Shown here piece after piece: positions 23,459-32,014 of a DNA stretch of 64,000 nt. The position numbers and the translations under genes are program-made. Every line of letters starts with the position of its first letter. Within the stretch, counting starts at the first letter, position 1. Origin of the DNA: Trueperaceae bacterium (GTDB lineage: Bacteria; Deinococcota; Deinococci; Deinococcales; Trueperaceae); NCBI GenBank assembly GCA_011389865.1, contig JAABTL010000001.1, forward strand, positions 224,461 to 288,460. The letters are read 5' to 3'. The notes under the pieces are model-generated. The model saw only the letters and a list, made by a program, of their open reading frames with translations. It was not told where the DNA came from and did no database searches.

Positions 23459-25408
23459 TCAGTCTAGCGGCGGGAGCCCTTCGAGGGTGTCGGCGCTGCT
23501 GACCAGCGTGCGACCGCCACGCTCCAGCTGCACGGTCAGGGTCTCGCCGTCGTCGCGCAGCTCCTCGCCGCTCAGCGCGTCGGTCCAGGTTCCCGTCACG
23601 CCGCAGCGGCCGACCGGCAGCACCACGCGGCCGCCGACGCGATGCGTGACGACGAGGACGGCCCCATCGCGGTGGACCCGGGCGAACGCGTGCGCGTCGC
23701 CCTCGGCGAGGAGCGGGCGGTAGCGGCCGCGGGCCAGCGCGGGGTGACGGCGCCGTAGGTGCGCCAGCCGCCGGATCGTTCGGTGGATCCGCCGGTCCCA
23801 GCGCGCCTCGTCCCAGGGGAAGGGGCGGCGGTTGTCCGGGTCCTCTCCGCCCTCGAGGCCGATCTCGTCCCCGTAGTAGACGCACGGCACCCCGACGTAG
23901 CCGAACAGCGCGTGGTGGGCCGCGAGGAAGGCGTCGCGGTCGCCGCGGACGCGCGTGAGGAAGCGGGGCACGTCGTGCGAGGAGAGCAGGTTGAACTGCG
24001 ACAGCGCGATCGGCCACGGCAGCCGCGAACGAACCCGCGTGAGCCGATGCTCGAGTTCGGCCGCGTCGCAGCGTTCCGGGTCGCCGCGGAAGTCCACGCC
24101 GGCCCAGAACGCCAGCATCGGGCGCAGGAAACCGGCGTAGTTCATGGCACCGTCCTCCTGGTCCCCCTGGAGCCACGCGGTGGCGTCGAAGAAGTGCTCA
24201 CCGAGCACGTACGCATCGCGGCGTTCCTCGCGGATCGCTCGTCGGATGGCGCGCACGTGCTCGGCGTTCGCCGCCGCGCCCTCGCCCTCGCCGAGCATGT
24301 GGATGACGTCGAGTCGCCAGCCGTCGATGCGCCACGGGGGACGCAACCAGCGCCGCAGGATCGCCGCATCGCCGCCATACACGTCGTGGCGCACGGCGCC
24401 CGACGCGAAGTCGAGGACCGGCAGCGACCGCACGCCCGCCCAGCCGACGTAGCTCTCCGGGTCGGCCGGGTCGCGGAACACGTAGCGCTCGCGGTGCGGT
24501 GAGGCGGGGTCGGCGAAGGCGCCGAGCGGCTCGGCGACCCCCGCCCGGTCGAACCACGGGTGTCGGTCGCTGGTGTGGTTGACGACGGCGTCGAGCACGA
24601 CGCGCACGTCGCGGCGACGCATCTCGGCGAGCAGTCGCTCGAGCGCGGGCTCGCCCCCCAGGTGGGGGTCGACACGACCGTAATCGACGGTGTCGTAGCG
24701 GTGGCTCGAAGGGCTCGCGAAGATCGGGTTGAGGTACAGCGTCGAGGCGCCGAGGTCGACGACGTGGTCGAGTCCCTCACGGACGCCGTCGAGGTCGCCG
24801 CCGAAGAACTCGCGCGCGCCCATGCCACGGGTCGGCAGGTCGTCCCAGGCGCGCCGCACGATCGGCCGGCCGTCGACCTCCCAGGCGCCGTCTCGTGGGT
24901 CGTTCGCCGGGTCGCCGTTGCGGAAGCGGTCGGGGAAGACCTGGTACGCGACCCGCGGCCAGATCCACGCCGCCGGCTCGTAGCCGGCGACATGGCGGAA
25001 GTGGTGCTGCGGGTCGGGCTCACCCGGATGCAGGCCGTCGGCGGCGAGCCACAGCTGATGGTCGTCGAAGACGAAGCGGAACGCGTAGCGGGTGGTCGCC
25101 TCGTGCGTCGCGATCGCCGTCTCGGTGACCCAACACGTCCAGCCGCGTTCGTCCGGCCCCCACTCGACGCGCAGTGGGGTCAGCCGTTCCTCGTGGTGGG
25201 GCTCGCTCCGGAGCCACGCGCTCCGCGGGACGGGGCCGCGGGTCAGCACCCGCAGCCGCAAGCGGTCGCCGAGGTCGTCGAGGAGGTCCTCGACGGGCGT
25301 GTGGTCAGCGTCGAACGCGTTCGCGTCGCCGGCGTCGAACGCTATCGCGTCGCCGGCGTCGGACGCGCCCGTGCCCGCGGGCACGGGGTCGGCGGGGAGG
25401 TCGGCCAT
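23459..25408 (-). CDS. GH13 alpha-amylase family enzyme (maltodextrin glucosidase / neopullulanase type)
   Basis: 649 aa, no signal peptide, so it should act on internal maltodextrins. An N-terminal starch-domain-like part (about 50-150) precedes the TIM barrel (YQVFPDRFRNGDP). VLDAVVNHTS is region I. Nucleophile D367 is in GWRLDVIHM, acid/base E404 in LGEHFF and the third acid D479 in SSHDVPR. The length and YQVFPDRF phrase fit MalZ/neopullulanase relatives. Residues 15-37 are an Ala/Asp-rich repeat encoded by 24-bp direct repeats. It works logically with the glucan phosphorylase at 16817. The gene is leaderless (TAGGCT, 7 nt). Confidence 0.9.
   Translation of the reverse strand: MADLPADPVPAGTGASDAGDAIAFDAGDANAFDADHTPVEDLLDDLGDRLRLRVLTRGPVPRSAWLRSEPHHEERLTPLRVEWGPDERGWTCWVTETAIATHEATTRYAFRFVFDDHQLWLAADGLHPGEPDPQHHFRHVAGYEPAAWIWPRVAYQVFPDRFRNGDPANDPRDGAWEVDGRPIVRRAWDDLPTRGMGAREFFGGDLDGVREGLDHVVDLGASTLYLNPIFASPSSHRYDTVDYGRVDPHLGGEPALERLLAEMRRRDVRVVLDAVVNHTSDRHPWFDRAGVAEPLGAFADPASPHRERYVFRDPADPESYVGWAGVRSLPVLDFASGAVRHDVYGGDAAILRRWLRPPWRIDGWRLDVIHMLGEGEGAAANAEHVRAIRRAIREERRDAYVLGEHFFDATAWLQGDQEDGAMNYAGFLRPMLAFWAGVDFRGDPERCDAAELEHRLTRVRSRLPWPIALSQFNLLSSHDVPRFLTRVRGDRDAFLAAHHALFGYVGVPCVYYGDEIGLEGGEDPDNRRPFPWDEARWDRRIHRTIRRLAHLRRRHPALARGRYRPLLAEGDAHAFARVHRDGAVLVVTHRVGGRVVLPVGRCGVTGTWTDALSGEELRDDGETLTVQLERGGRTLVSSADTLEGLPPLD
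23461..23466 (-). promoter_or_regulatory. -10 box TAGACT, leaderless patatin gene
   Basis: Minus-strand TAGACT lies 6 nt before the ATG at 23454 and inside the last codons of the upstream amylase gene. Confidence 0.55.
25310..25357. repeat. two tandem 24-bp direct repeats inside the GH13 gene
   Basis: Units 25310-25333 and 25334-25357 differ at two positions and keep the reading frame; a partial third unit follows. They encode the DAGDAIAF/DAGDANAF stretch near the N-terminus. Slippage here would change the protein by 8 residues. Confidence 0.8.
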
Positions 25409-25415
25409 GCGCCGC

Positions 25416-25421
25416 AGCCTA
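25416..25421 (-). promoter_or_regulatory. -10 box TAGGCT, leaderless GH13 gene
   Basis: Minus-strand TAGGCT lies 7 nt before the ATG at 25408. Confidence 0.55.
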
Positions 25422-25432
25422 CCCGCCGCCGC

Positions 25433-26755
25433 TCACTCCGCGGGCGGCACCGCCAGCGCGACCTCGACCGTGCGCGTGTCACCGTTGCGCCACACCTCCA
25501 GCGTGACCGTGTCCCCCGCATCCTTGGCGAACACGATGCGCTGCAGGTCCTCGGCGCGGGGCACGCTCTCGCCGTCCGCGGCGAGGATCACGTCGCCGCC
25601 GGCCGGGTAGCTCTCGCCATTGACCTCGGCGTTGAAGCTGGGGCCGGCGATGCCCGCCTGGTCGGCCGCGCTGCCGCTCGCGACCTGGCGCACGACGAGG
25701 CCCTCGTCGGGCAGGTTCAGCGCCTCGCGCACGCTCTCGGGGAAGGCGGAGACGGGGAAGATCGTGACGCCGAGCCGCGGACGCGTGGGGTCGGCGGAGG
25801 CCGCCGCCAGGCCGCTCAGCCCCCCGGCCTGCAGGGCGGGCATCGCCTCCTCGAGCAGCTCGGCGGGCACGGCGAAACCGATGCCGACGTTGCCGGCCTG
25901 GCCACCCACGTTGACGCCCGCGACGATCGCGGTGTTGATCCCGATGAGCTCGCCGCGCGAGTTCAGCAGCGGCCCGCCGGAGTTCCCCGGGTTGATCGCG
26001 GCGTCCGTCTGGATCATCGGCACCTCGATGCGGCCGATCGAGGTCAGTTCGCGGCCGATCGCGGAGACGATGCCGGTGGTCACGGTGCTGGCGAGGCCGA
26101 AGGGGTTGCCGACCGCGATGGCCTTCTGCCCGACGCGCACGGTTTCGGCGGCCAGCGGGATGGGCAGCGTTCGCGGCGCGAGCTCGGGCTCGAGGAGTTC
26201 GAGGAGTGCCAGGTCGAAATCGGGGTTGGCGCCGACCACGCGCACGTCGAGGCGCTCGTCGAGGTCGGGGAAGCTGACCTGCAGGCTGGCGCCCTCGCGC
26301 AGCTCGACCCCGCCGGTCTCGAGGGCGTCGCGCACGACGTGGTAGTTGGTCACCAGCCAGCCGTTCTCGACGACGAAGCCGCTGCCGGAACCCGCCCGTC
26401 GCTGCGGACCGCTGGGCGGCTGCGGCAGGTTGAAGAAGTCGCGGAACTGGGGAGGGAGCTGCTCGCGCAGCTGCTCGAAGGGGTCGACGGCGCGGCCGAG
26501 CACCTCGACGTGAACGGCCACCACGCTCGGGCCGTAGGTCTCGATCACGGAGACGTTGTTGGCCTCGTCCTGGAGCAAGGCGGTGGGCTCGTCGATCGGG
26601 GGCACCACGCCCTGCGCCAGGCTGGGCCAGGTGGCCAGGGAGGCCGCGGCGAGGGCGGCGATCAGCCAGACGACCCATGGGAGCCTGGCGGCGGGCCGTG
26701 CTGCCGTCACGGCGGTGCGAGCGGGCGGTGTCAGGTCGGAGTGTGAATGTCTCAA
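25433..26755 (-). CDS. HtrA/DegP-like trypsin-fold protease with one PDZ domain
   Basis: 440 aa. A signal anchor (about 26-48) puts the protease outside the inner membrane. The catalytic triad is H139 (TNYHVV), D181 (NPDFDLALL) and S259 (INPGNSGGPLL). One PDZ domain follows from about 330 (PRLGVTIFPVS to the end). It degrades or refolds damaged exported proteins. I chose the TTG at 26755 because GGAGG lies about 7 nt upstream; an ATG 13 codons earlier (26794) lacks a ribosome site. No clear TAnnnT box is seen upstream. Confidence 0.9.
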   Translation of the reverse strand: MRHSHSDLTPPARTAVTAARPAARLPWVVWLIAALAAASLATWPSLAQGVVPPIDEPTALLQDEANNVSVIETYGPSVVAVHVEVLGRAVDPFEQLREQLPPQFRDFFNLPQPPSGPQRRAGSGSGFVVENGWLVTNYHVVRDALETGGVELREGASLQVSFPDLDERLDVRVVGANPDFDLALLELLEPELAPRTLPIPLAAETVRVGQKAIAVGNPFGLASTVTTGIVSAIGRELTSIGRIEVPMIQTDAAINPGNSGGPLLNSRGELIGINTAIVAGVNVGGQAGNVGIGFAVPAELLEEAMPALQAGGLSGLAAASADPTRPRLGVTIFPVSAFPESVREALNLPDEGLVVRQVASGSAADQAGIAGPSFNAEVNGESYPAGGDVILAADGESVPRAEDLQRIVFAKDAGDTVTLEVWRNGDTRTVEVALAVPPAE

Positions 26756-26863
26756 CGTAGGACCTCCATCCTCGCCAGCATGCGCCCGCGCCATGATGCT
26801 CGTGCGTGACGGGGATGAATTCGATGAGACGGTGATTCGCGCGCCGTGCGTGGCCCTTGCGGG

Positions 26864-27799
26864 TCAGTCGTGCGGGCGCCCGGCAACGCGGGCGCGAAGG
26901 CCCCAGCGGTGGAGTCCCCACACGGCCCCGGCGCCGAGCAGCGCCAGCGCGATCGCCGCGGCCGCCGCCGCCGCGTCGGGTGGCGGCAGCAGAACGAGCC
27001 GTACGGCGTCGTCGGGCTGCCACGGCCACACGCGCCGCAGGCTGCCGACCAGGAAGCCCGCCAGCGCCGCGTGGGTGGCGTCCGGGAAGCGGCGCAGCCA
27101 GCCGCTGAGCAGCCGCGCGAAGCCGAGGAGCCCCACGCCGGCGCCCAGCGCGAACGGCAGCAGGGTGGTGAGATCGCCGCGCGCGATCGCCCCGAGCACC
27201 GTCTCGTACTTGCCCAGCAGCACCAGGAGGAAGGCGCCGGAGACGCCCGGGAGCACCAGGGCGCAGATGCCGATGGCGCCGGCCAGCACGAGGAACCACA
27301 CGGCGTCGGGCGTGGCGACCGGGGTGAGGCCGACGATCGCGGTCGCGGCGACCGCGGCGGCGACCGCGGCGACGACCGCCGAGGCGCGCCAGCGGCGGAC
27401 CTCCGACGCGACGACCGCCGTGGACGCGGCGATCATGCCCAGGAAGAGCGCATAGACCTGCGGTCGGGCGGCCTCGAGGGCGCCCTCGATCACGCCCGCC
27501 AGCGAGATGACGCTGGCGGCGATCCCGACGACCAGGCCGAGGAGAAAGGTCCCGTCGACGCTGCGCCAGGCCAGCAGCCAGGACCGTCGCCGGACGGCGC
27601 GCCACAACGGGGCGCGGGTCAGGTTCCCGAGCGCGGTGAGCAGCCGGTCGTAGATGCCGAGGACGAGCGCCATCGTGCCGCCCGAAACGCCTGGGACGAC
27701 GTCGGCCGCCCCCATCAGCGCGCCACGCCAGGCCGCGGACAGGGCGGTGTGGGCGGGGCGTGGTCGAGGGTGAGCGGGGTTCTCGTCGCCCTGGGGCAC
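26864..27799 (-). CDS. DUF368 family integral membrane protein
   Basis: 311 aa, about 8-9 hydrophobic spans. Family hallmarks are repeated: GAADVVPGVSGGTMALVLGIYDRL near the N-terminus and LPGVSGAFLLVLLGKYE in the middle. DUF368 members are linked to polyprenyl-phosphate transport (PopT-type) in recent work; I cannot tell from sequence whether this one does the same. The GTG at 27799 is taken because TACCTT lies 7 nt before it. The frame is open upstream to 27916, but that part is Arg-rich shadow. Confidence 0.87.
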   Translation of the reverse strand: MPQGDENPAHPRPRPAHTALSAAWRGALMGAADVVPGVSGGTMALVLGIYDRLLTALGNLTRAPLWRAVRRRSWLLAWRSVDGTFLLGLVVGIAASVISLAGVIEGALEAARPQVYALFLGMIAASTAVVASEVRRWRASAVVAAVAAAVAATAIVGLTPVATPDAVWFLVLAGAIGICALVLPGVSGAFLLVLLGKYETVLGAIARGDLTTLLPFALGAGVGLLGFARLLSGWLRRFPDATHAALAGFLVGSLRRVWPWQPDDAVRLVLLPPPDAAAAAAAIALALLGAGAVWGLHRWGLRARVAGRPHD

Positions 27800-27806
27800 G
27801 GCCGCC

Positions 27807-27812
27807 AAGGTA
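27807..27812 (-). promoter_or_regulatory. -10 box TACCTT, leaderless DUF368 gene
   Basis: Minus-strand TACCTT lies 7 nt before the GTG at 27799. Confidence 0.5.
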
Positions 27813-27880
27813 GCACGGGCCCGGCGTCGCGCGCGCGTCGGACGGTGGCGCCGGCCGCGCTTCGGGCGCCGCAGGTGGGT

Positions 27881-27886
27881 TACCCT
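27881..27886 (+). promoter_or_regulatory. -10 box TACCCT, leaderless
   Basis: TACCCT lies 6 nt before the ATG at 27893. Confidence 0.55.
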
Positions 27887-27892
27887 TCGCTC

Positions 27893-28165
27893 ATGACCGA
27901 CGCGCTCGTCGCCCACCGCCTGCGTGACACGTTGCTCGAGCGAGGCCTCGCGGTCGATGCCATCGATGACCTGGCCGGATCGCTGCTATGGCGCATCGGC
28001 CGGCTGTCCGAGGACGGCCCGGTGACGGTGAGGGTGGGCTTCGCGACCAGTGCCGCGGCCTTTGGCGAGCTCCCGCGCCTGCGCAACGCCAGCGACGAGG
28101 AGATCGTCGCCGCCGTGGAGGAGGGCCAGCTGCGCGTCGAGTGGGTCGGCCCGCGGGGCCGGTGA
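27893..28165 (+). CDS. hypothetical protein, 90 aa
   Basis: Family not recognised. Soluble, acidic and mixed helix/strand, starting MTDALVAHRLRDTLLERG and ending with a basic RGR. It is leaderless after TACCCT, and 7 nt ahead of a DUF3809-like gene, so the two form a small transcription unit. The good promoter and normal codon use support it as real. Confidence 0.65.
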   Translation: MTDALVAHRLRDTLLERGLAVDAIDDLAGSLLWRIGRLSEDGPVTVRVGFATSAAAFGELPRLRNASDEEIVAAVEEGQLRVEWVGPRGR

Positions 28166-28172
28166 GCCGCGC

Positions 28173-28700
28173 GTGACGCTCGACCACGAGGTGAGCTTCG
28201 ATCTCGATCTAGCGTTGGCGCCGGACGACGCCTTGGCGTTCGTGCGCGACGTCCCACGCAGCCTCTCGCGCGCCGACTTCCTGCGTTCGCTCCGCCTCGA
28301 GGGGGAGGCGCCCACGATCGTGGTGGCCGAGTTGCCGGTCAACGCGGCGCTCTTCGGCCAGCGACTCCTGCCGTTCCGCAGCGAGTTGCAGCGGACGGAG
28401 CGGGGCGCGGTGTTGCGGGCCCTGCCGATCGAGCACGACGGTCCCGGCTGGGCGGCGGTCGACGGCGAGGCCGAGGTCTCTCCCGGCGCGGCCGGTTCTC
28501 GCGTGCGCTACCACTTCAAGGTGCGCGTGCACCTTCGTCTGCCCGACGCCGAGCGCTGGGGCGGGCAGGCGCTGCTGCGCATGATCGAGTACACCGCCCA
28601 GACGGTTCTGGAGCGCGTGACGGCGGCCTTCCCGCAGGCGTTGCGGGCCGCTGCCAGCGACGCCGAGGCCTCGCTCGCGGGCGCCGACTCGGCTGCCTGA
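28173..28700 (+). CDS. DUF3809-like (SRPBCC-type) protein
   Basis: 175 aa, no signal or membrane span. The pattern of the first 150 residues resembles what I recall of DUF3809, a family from Deinococcus and relatives: a beta-start, then DDALAFVRDVPRSLSRADFLRSL, VVAELPVNAALFGQRLLPF and a late YHFKVRVHLRLP with WGGQALLRMIEYTA. The fold would be a START/SRPBCC-like ligand pocket; the ligand is unknown. The assignment is from memory and moderate. GTG 28173 is the first in-frame start after the previous stop. Confidence 0.6.
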   Translation: MTLDHEVSFDLDLALAPDDALAFVRDVPRSLSRADFLRSLRLEGEAPTIVVAELPVNAALFGQRLLPFRSELQRTERGAVLRALPIEHDGPGWAAVDGEAEVSPGAAGSRVRYHFKVRVHLRLPDAERWGGQALLRMIEYTAQTVLERVTAAFPQALRAAASDAEASLAGADSAA

Positions 28701-28706
28701 CCACGC

Positions 28707-28739
28707 GCGGTGGACATGGCCGACGGCCATGTCCACCGC
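28707..28739. terminator. 33-nt perfect palindrome between convergent genes
   Basis: Arms GCGGTGGACATGGCCG (28707-28722) and its exact complement (28724-28739) around a single A. It fills the 42-nt gap between convergent genes. It has no T-run, so if it ends transcription it does so by another route. Confidence 0.6.
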
Positions 28740-28742
28740 ATG

Positions 28743-30122
28743 TCACTTCCCGACGCAGAAGCGCGCGAAGACCTCCGCCAGGGTGTCCTCGGCGACGTCG
28801 CCGCGGCCCGTGATGCGGGCCAGCGCGCGGAGCGCCGTCTCCAGGTCGAGCCCCTGCAGGTCGGCGGGGGCACCGGGAACCCGAGCCAATGCCTCCACCG
28901 CCTCGCGCAGCGCGCCGGCCTGTCGCTCCGACGTCACCCACGCCTCCTCGCCCGCGGCGTCGCCCAACAGGCGCGTCTCGAGCTCGCTGCGCAGCGCGTC
29001 CAGGCCCGCGCCGGTGGCGCTGGACACCGGTCGCACGGTCACCCCCAGGTCCTCCGCGGTCCACACGCGCGGTCGGTCGGCCTTGCTCGCGACCCAGATC
29101 GTGCGGTCGCGGTCGAGCGCGGTGACGACCTCGCGGTCCTCCGGGTCGAGGGGTCGGGTCCCGTCGACGAGCGCCAGGACGACGTCGGCCGCCGCCGCCA
29201 GTTCTCGCGCGCGTGTGACGCCGTGGGCCTCCACGGCGTCCGCGGTGGCGCGGAGCCCGGCGGTGTCGACGGCCGTCACGCTGACCCGCCCCAGCTCCAG
29301 CGGCGCCTCGAGGTAATCGCGGGTCGTCCCGGGCGCGTCGGCGACGATCGCCCGCTCGTAGCCGAGCAAGGCATTCAGCAGGCTGGACTTGCCGGCGTTC
29401 GGCCGCCCGACGATCGCCATGCGCGCCCCCCGGACCGCGTAGCGCCCGGCGGTCGCCGTCGCCAACAGCCGCTCCAGCCGCGCCCGCGCGTCGGCGACGG
29501 GCGCCTCGACCTGCGCCTCCGGGACGCCCTCCTCCGGGTAGTCGAGGCTCGCGAGCACGGCCGCGTAGGCGGACGTCAGCTCGCGCTGGGCCGCGTCGAT
29601 CGCCTCGGAGAGGGCACCGGACAGCCCGACGCTCGCCTGCCGGCGCGCGGCGTCGCTGCGCGCCTCGACCAGCGCGAGGACGGCCTCGGCCTGCGCCAGA
29701 TCGAGCTTGCCGGAGGCGACGGCGCGCAGCGTGAACTCGCCGGGCTCGGCCGCCCGGGCGCCCCGGCGCAGGCAGGCCTCGAGCACCGTGCGCAACACCG
29801 CGGGACCGCCGTGGACCTGCAGTTCGACCGCATCCTGGCCGGTGTAGGAGCGCGGTGCACGGAAGGCGAGCAGCAGGCCCTCGTCCACGAAGGCGCCGGC
29901 GCCTTCGGCTCCGGTCCCGACGTCGCCATCGGTGTCGACGACCCGCCCGAACACCACCCGGCCGCCCGGCAGGTCGTGCACGTCGCCGCCACCGGCCGGC
30001 CGGAACACCGCGGCGGCGATGTCGAACGCCCGGGGCCCCGCGATGCGAACGATGCCGATCGCGCCGATGCCGGGCGCCGAGGCGATCGCCGCGATGGTGT
30101 CGTCGAGGCGACCGGACGTCAT
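28743..30122 (-). CDS. mnmE: tRNA modification GTPase MnmE
   Basis: With MnmG, adds the aminomethyl-type group to U34 of certain tRNAs. 459 aa: the N-terminal dimer/folate domain (TIAAIASAPGIGAIGIVRIAG, then PRSYTGQDAVELQVHGG), a helical part with PGEFTLRA, and the G domain with P-loop GRPNAGKSS (239-247), DAPGTTRD, DTAGLR and SKAD, ending in FCVGK with the conserved C456. The ATG at 30122 has no ribosome site and overlaps the stop of a 23-codon mini-ORF (ATGA). mnmG is not in the window. Confidence 0.95.
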   Translation of the reverse strand: MTSGRLDDTIAAIASAPGIGAIGIVRIAGPRAFDIAAAVFRPAGGGDVHDLPGGRVVFGRVVDTDGDVGTGAEGAGAFVDEGLLLAFRAPRSYTGQDAVELQVHGGPAVLRTVLEACLRRGARAAEPGEFTLRAVASGKLDLAQAEAVLALVEARSDAARRQASVGLSGALSEAIDAAQRELTSAYAAVLASLDYPEEGVPEAQVEAPVADARARLERLLATATAGRYAVRGARMAIVGRPNAGKSSLLNALLGYERAIVADAPGTTRDYLEAPLELGRVSVTAVDTAGLRATADAVEAHGVTRARELAAAADVVLALVDGTRPLDPEDREVVTALDRDRTIWVASKADRPRVWTAEDLGVTVRPVSSATGAGLDALRSELETRLLGDAAGEEAWVTSERQAGALREAVEALARVPGAPADLQGLDLETALRALARITGRGDVAEDTLAEVFARFCVGK

Positions 30123-30190
30123 GCGGGTCGGCGCGACGGTCGCCGGCGTGAAGGCCGGAGAGGCGTCTCGGAGGTGGCGCGCGGGTTCAT
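30119..30190 (-). CDS. putative mini-ORF (23 codons) coupled to mnmE
   Basis: Starts MNPRATSETPLRPS, is Arg/Pro-rich, and ends with a TGA that overlaps the mnmE ATG (ATGA). The sequence GACCAT lies 6 nt upstream of its ATG and could be a weak -10 (A at position 2, T at position 6). mnmE itself has no Shine-Dalgarno. Confidence 0.4.
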   Translation of the reverse strand: MNPRATSETPLRPSRRRPSRRPA

Positions 30191-30222
30191 GGCCCCATGG
30201 TCGCACGCGGGGCACCGGGGGT

Positions 30223-30228
30223 TACGAT
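30223..30228 (+). promoter_or_regulatory. -10 box TACGAT for the PAP2 gene (leadered)
   Basis: TACGAT lies 98 nt before the PAP2 start. The leader carries GGAGGT 7 nt before GTG 30327. Confidence 0.4.
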
Positions 30229-30326
30229 GCCGCGAATCAGGCACGCGCTCCGCGCGCATCGGCGCGGGGTCGAGCGCGGCGCGAGTTCCCGCGCTTCCGC
30301 CGCGCCCGCGGGTGGAGGTCCGCATC

Positions 30327-31190
30327 GTGGAGACGATCCAACTGATCCAGAGCATCGCCGCGCCCTGGCTCGACACGCTGATGACGTGGGTCACCGACCT
30401 CGGTTCGGAGGAGGCGTACATCGCGTTGATGGTGGTCACCTACCTGGCGGTCGACGCGCGTGCCGGACGCACGCTCGGGATCACGCTCATGCTCAGCTTC
30501 ATGCTCAACCAGCACGCCAAGGGTTGGTTCGACACGCCCCGGCCGTTCGAGCTCGACCCGGAGGTCGTCCGGACCGAACGCGCCCTGGCCGGCGCCCTCG
30601 GCCCCGGTTTCCCATCGGGTCACGCGCAGAGCAGCCTGACGTTCTGGGGACTGGCCGCGCTGCTGGCCCGCCGCCGCTGGTTCACCGCCGTGGCGCTTCT
30701 GATCGTCGTCCTCGTGGCCTTCAGCCGCCTGTACCTCGGGGTGCACGTGCCGCTCGACGTCGTGGGCGGCCTGGCCCTGGGGGCGCTGATGGTGGGCGCA
30801 GCCGCCGCCGCCGTGCGCGCCGAGCTCACCCCGCCCGCCTGGCTCGTCCTCCTCGTGGGCGTGGTCGGGTCGTTCGCGCTCCACCTCCTGGCCCCGACCC
30901 CTGAGTCCGACCTGCTGATGGGCGCGCTGGCGGCGTTGGTCGTCGGCCCGATGCTGGTGCCGCACCGCACCGACGGCCCGCTCTGGGGGCGCATCGCGGT
31001 GGCGGCGATCGGCCTGTTGCTGGCCTTCACCGTGCTCGTGGCCAGCAGCCAGCTGCTGCCCGAGGAGGTCAAGCGCGATCCGGTCGGCGGCTTCGTCCGC
31101 TACTTCGTGTTGGCGGCGTCGGTCACCATCGTCGCGCCGTTCATCGGCGCCGCGCTCGGGCTGGTGCCGGCGCGCCGCGCGCGGACCTGA
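30327..31190 (+). CDS. PAP2-family membrane phosphatase
   Basis: 287 aa, about 6-7 spans. The three-part acid-phosphatase motif is whole: KGWFDTPRP, PSGHAQSS and SRLYLGVHVPLDVVGG. Likely substrates are polyprenyl or phosphatidyl phosphates; UppP-like recycling of undecaprenyl diphosphate is possible but not shown. The GTG at 30327 is chosen because GGAGGT lies 7 nt before it. The next gene, truA, starts 5 nt after its stop. Confidence 0.9.
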   Translation: METIQLIQSIAAPWLDTLMTWVTDLGSEEAYIALMVVTYLAVDARAGRTLGITLMLSFMLNQHAKGWFDTPRPFELDPEVVRTERALAGALGPGFPSGHAQSSLTFWGLAALLARRRWFTAVALLIVVLVAFSRLYLGVHVPLDVVGGLALGALMVGAAAAAVRAELTPPAWLVLLVGVVGSFALHLLAPTPESDLLMGALAALVVGPMLVPHRTDGPLWGRIAVAAIGLLLAFTVLVASSQLLPEEVKRDPVGGFVRYFVLAASVTIVAPFIGAALGLVPARRART

Positions 31191-31195
31191 GCCCG

Positions 31196-32014
31196 TTGCG
31201 GCGCGTTCGCCTGACGCTCGAGTTCGATGGCAGCGGTTTCGCCGGCTGGCAGTGGCAGCCGACCGGCGAGCGGACGGTCCAGGGAGCCGTGCAGGAAGCC
31301 TTCGCGGCCCTTCCGGGGCGCCACGGATCGGTGCATGCGGCCGGCCGCACGGACGCCGGCGTCCACGCCTTGGGCATGGTGGCCCACGTCGACACCGAGG
31401 CGCGCATGGCGGACGAGAAGCTGCGCCTCGCGCTCAACGCCCACCTTCCCCGCGACGTCGTGATCCTGGACGCAGCCACCGTCCCCGACGACTTCGAGGC
31501 GCAGTTCGGCTGCCGCTACCGGCGCTACCTCTACCGCCTGCGGGTGGTGCGCGACGACCCCAGGGGGCTGGCACTCGAACGTCGCCGCGTGCAGCCGGTG
31601 TTCCGTCACGTCGACGTCGCCGCCATGCAGCGCGCGGCGCGCCACCTGGAGGGGACGCACGACTTCAGCTCGTTCGCCACCCAGGAGACGCGCACCCCGA
31701 TCCGCACCCTGCACCTGTGCGACCTGCGCGAGGAGGGGGCCGAACTCCGCCTCCACCTGGCCGGCGACGGCTTCCTGCGCCACATGGTGCGCACGATCGT
31801 CGGCACGCTGCTGTGGGTGGGGAAGGGGAAGCTGACGCCCGACGACGTGGTCGCCGTCCTCGCCGCACGCGACCGCAAGCGCGCCGGCCCCAACGTCGGC
31901 GCCCAGGGCCTGTACTTCGTCGAGGCCGGGTACGCGTCGTGGGACCCGGCGCGCTCCGAGGCCGTGACGATGGCGCGGGCCCCCGGGGTGCCGCCGCGTA
32001 CGATGGCGCCATGA
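31196..32014 (+). CDS. truA: tRNA pseudouridine(38-40) synthase TruA
   Basis: 272 aa. Catalytic D53 is in AAGRTDAGVHALG; FDGSGFAGWQWQP opens the fold, and GDGFLRHMVRTIVGTLL and KRAGPNVGAQGLYF close it. It modifies U38-U40 in tRNA anticodon arms. The TTG start at 31196 is unusual, but no ATG or GTG gives the full fold. Its stop overlaps the next gene (ATGA). Confidence 0.94.
   Translation: MRRVRLTLEFDGSGFAGWQWQPTGERTVQGAVQEAFAALPGRHGSVHAAGRTDAGVHALGMVAHVDTEARMADEKLRLALNAHLPRDVVILDAATVPDDFEAQFGCRYRRYLYRLRVVRDDPRGLALERRRVQPVFRHVDVAAMQRAARHLEGTHDFSSFATQETRTPIRTLHLCDLREEGAELRLHLAGDGFLRHMVRTIVGTLLWVGKGKLTPDDVVAVLAARDRKRAGPNVGAQGLYFVEAGYASWDPARSEAVTMARAPGVPPRTMAP

Noticed and set aside
24560..26746. 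A 728-codon plus-strand frame
   Set aside because: It is antisense to the GH13 and HtrA genes, whose active-site residues are intact.
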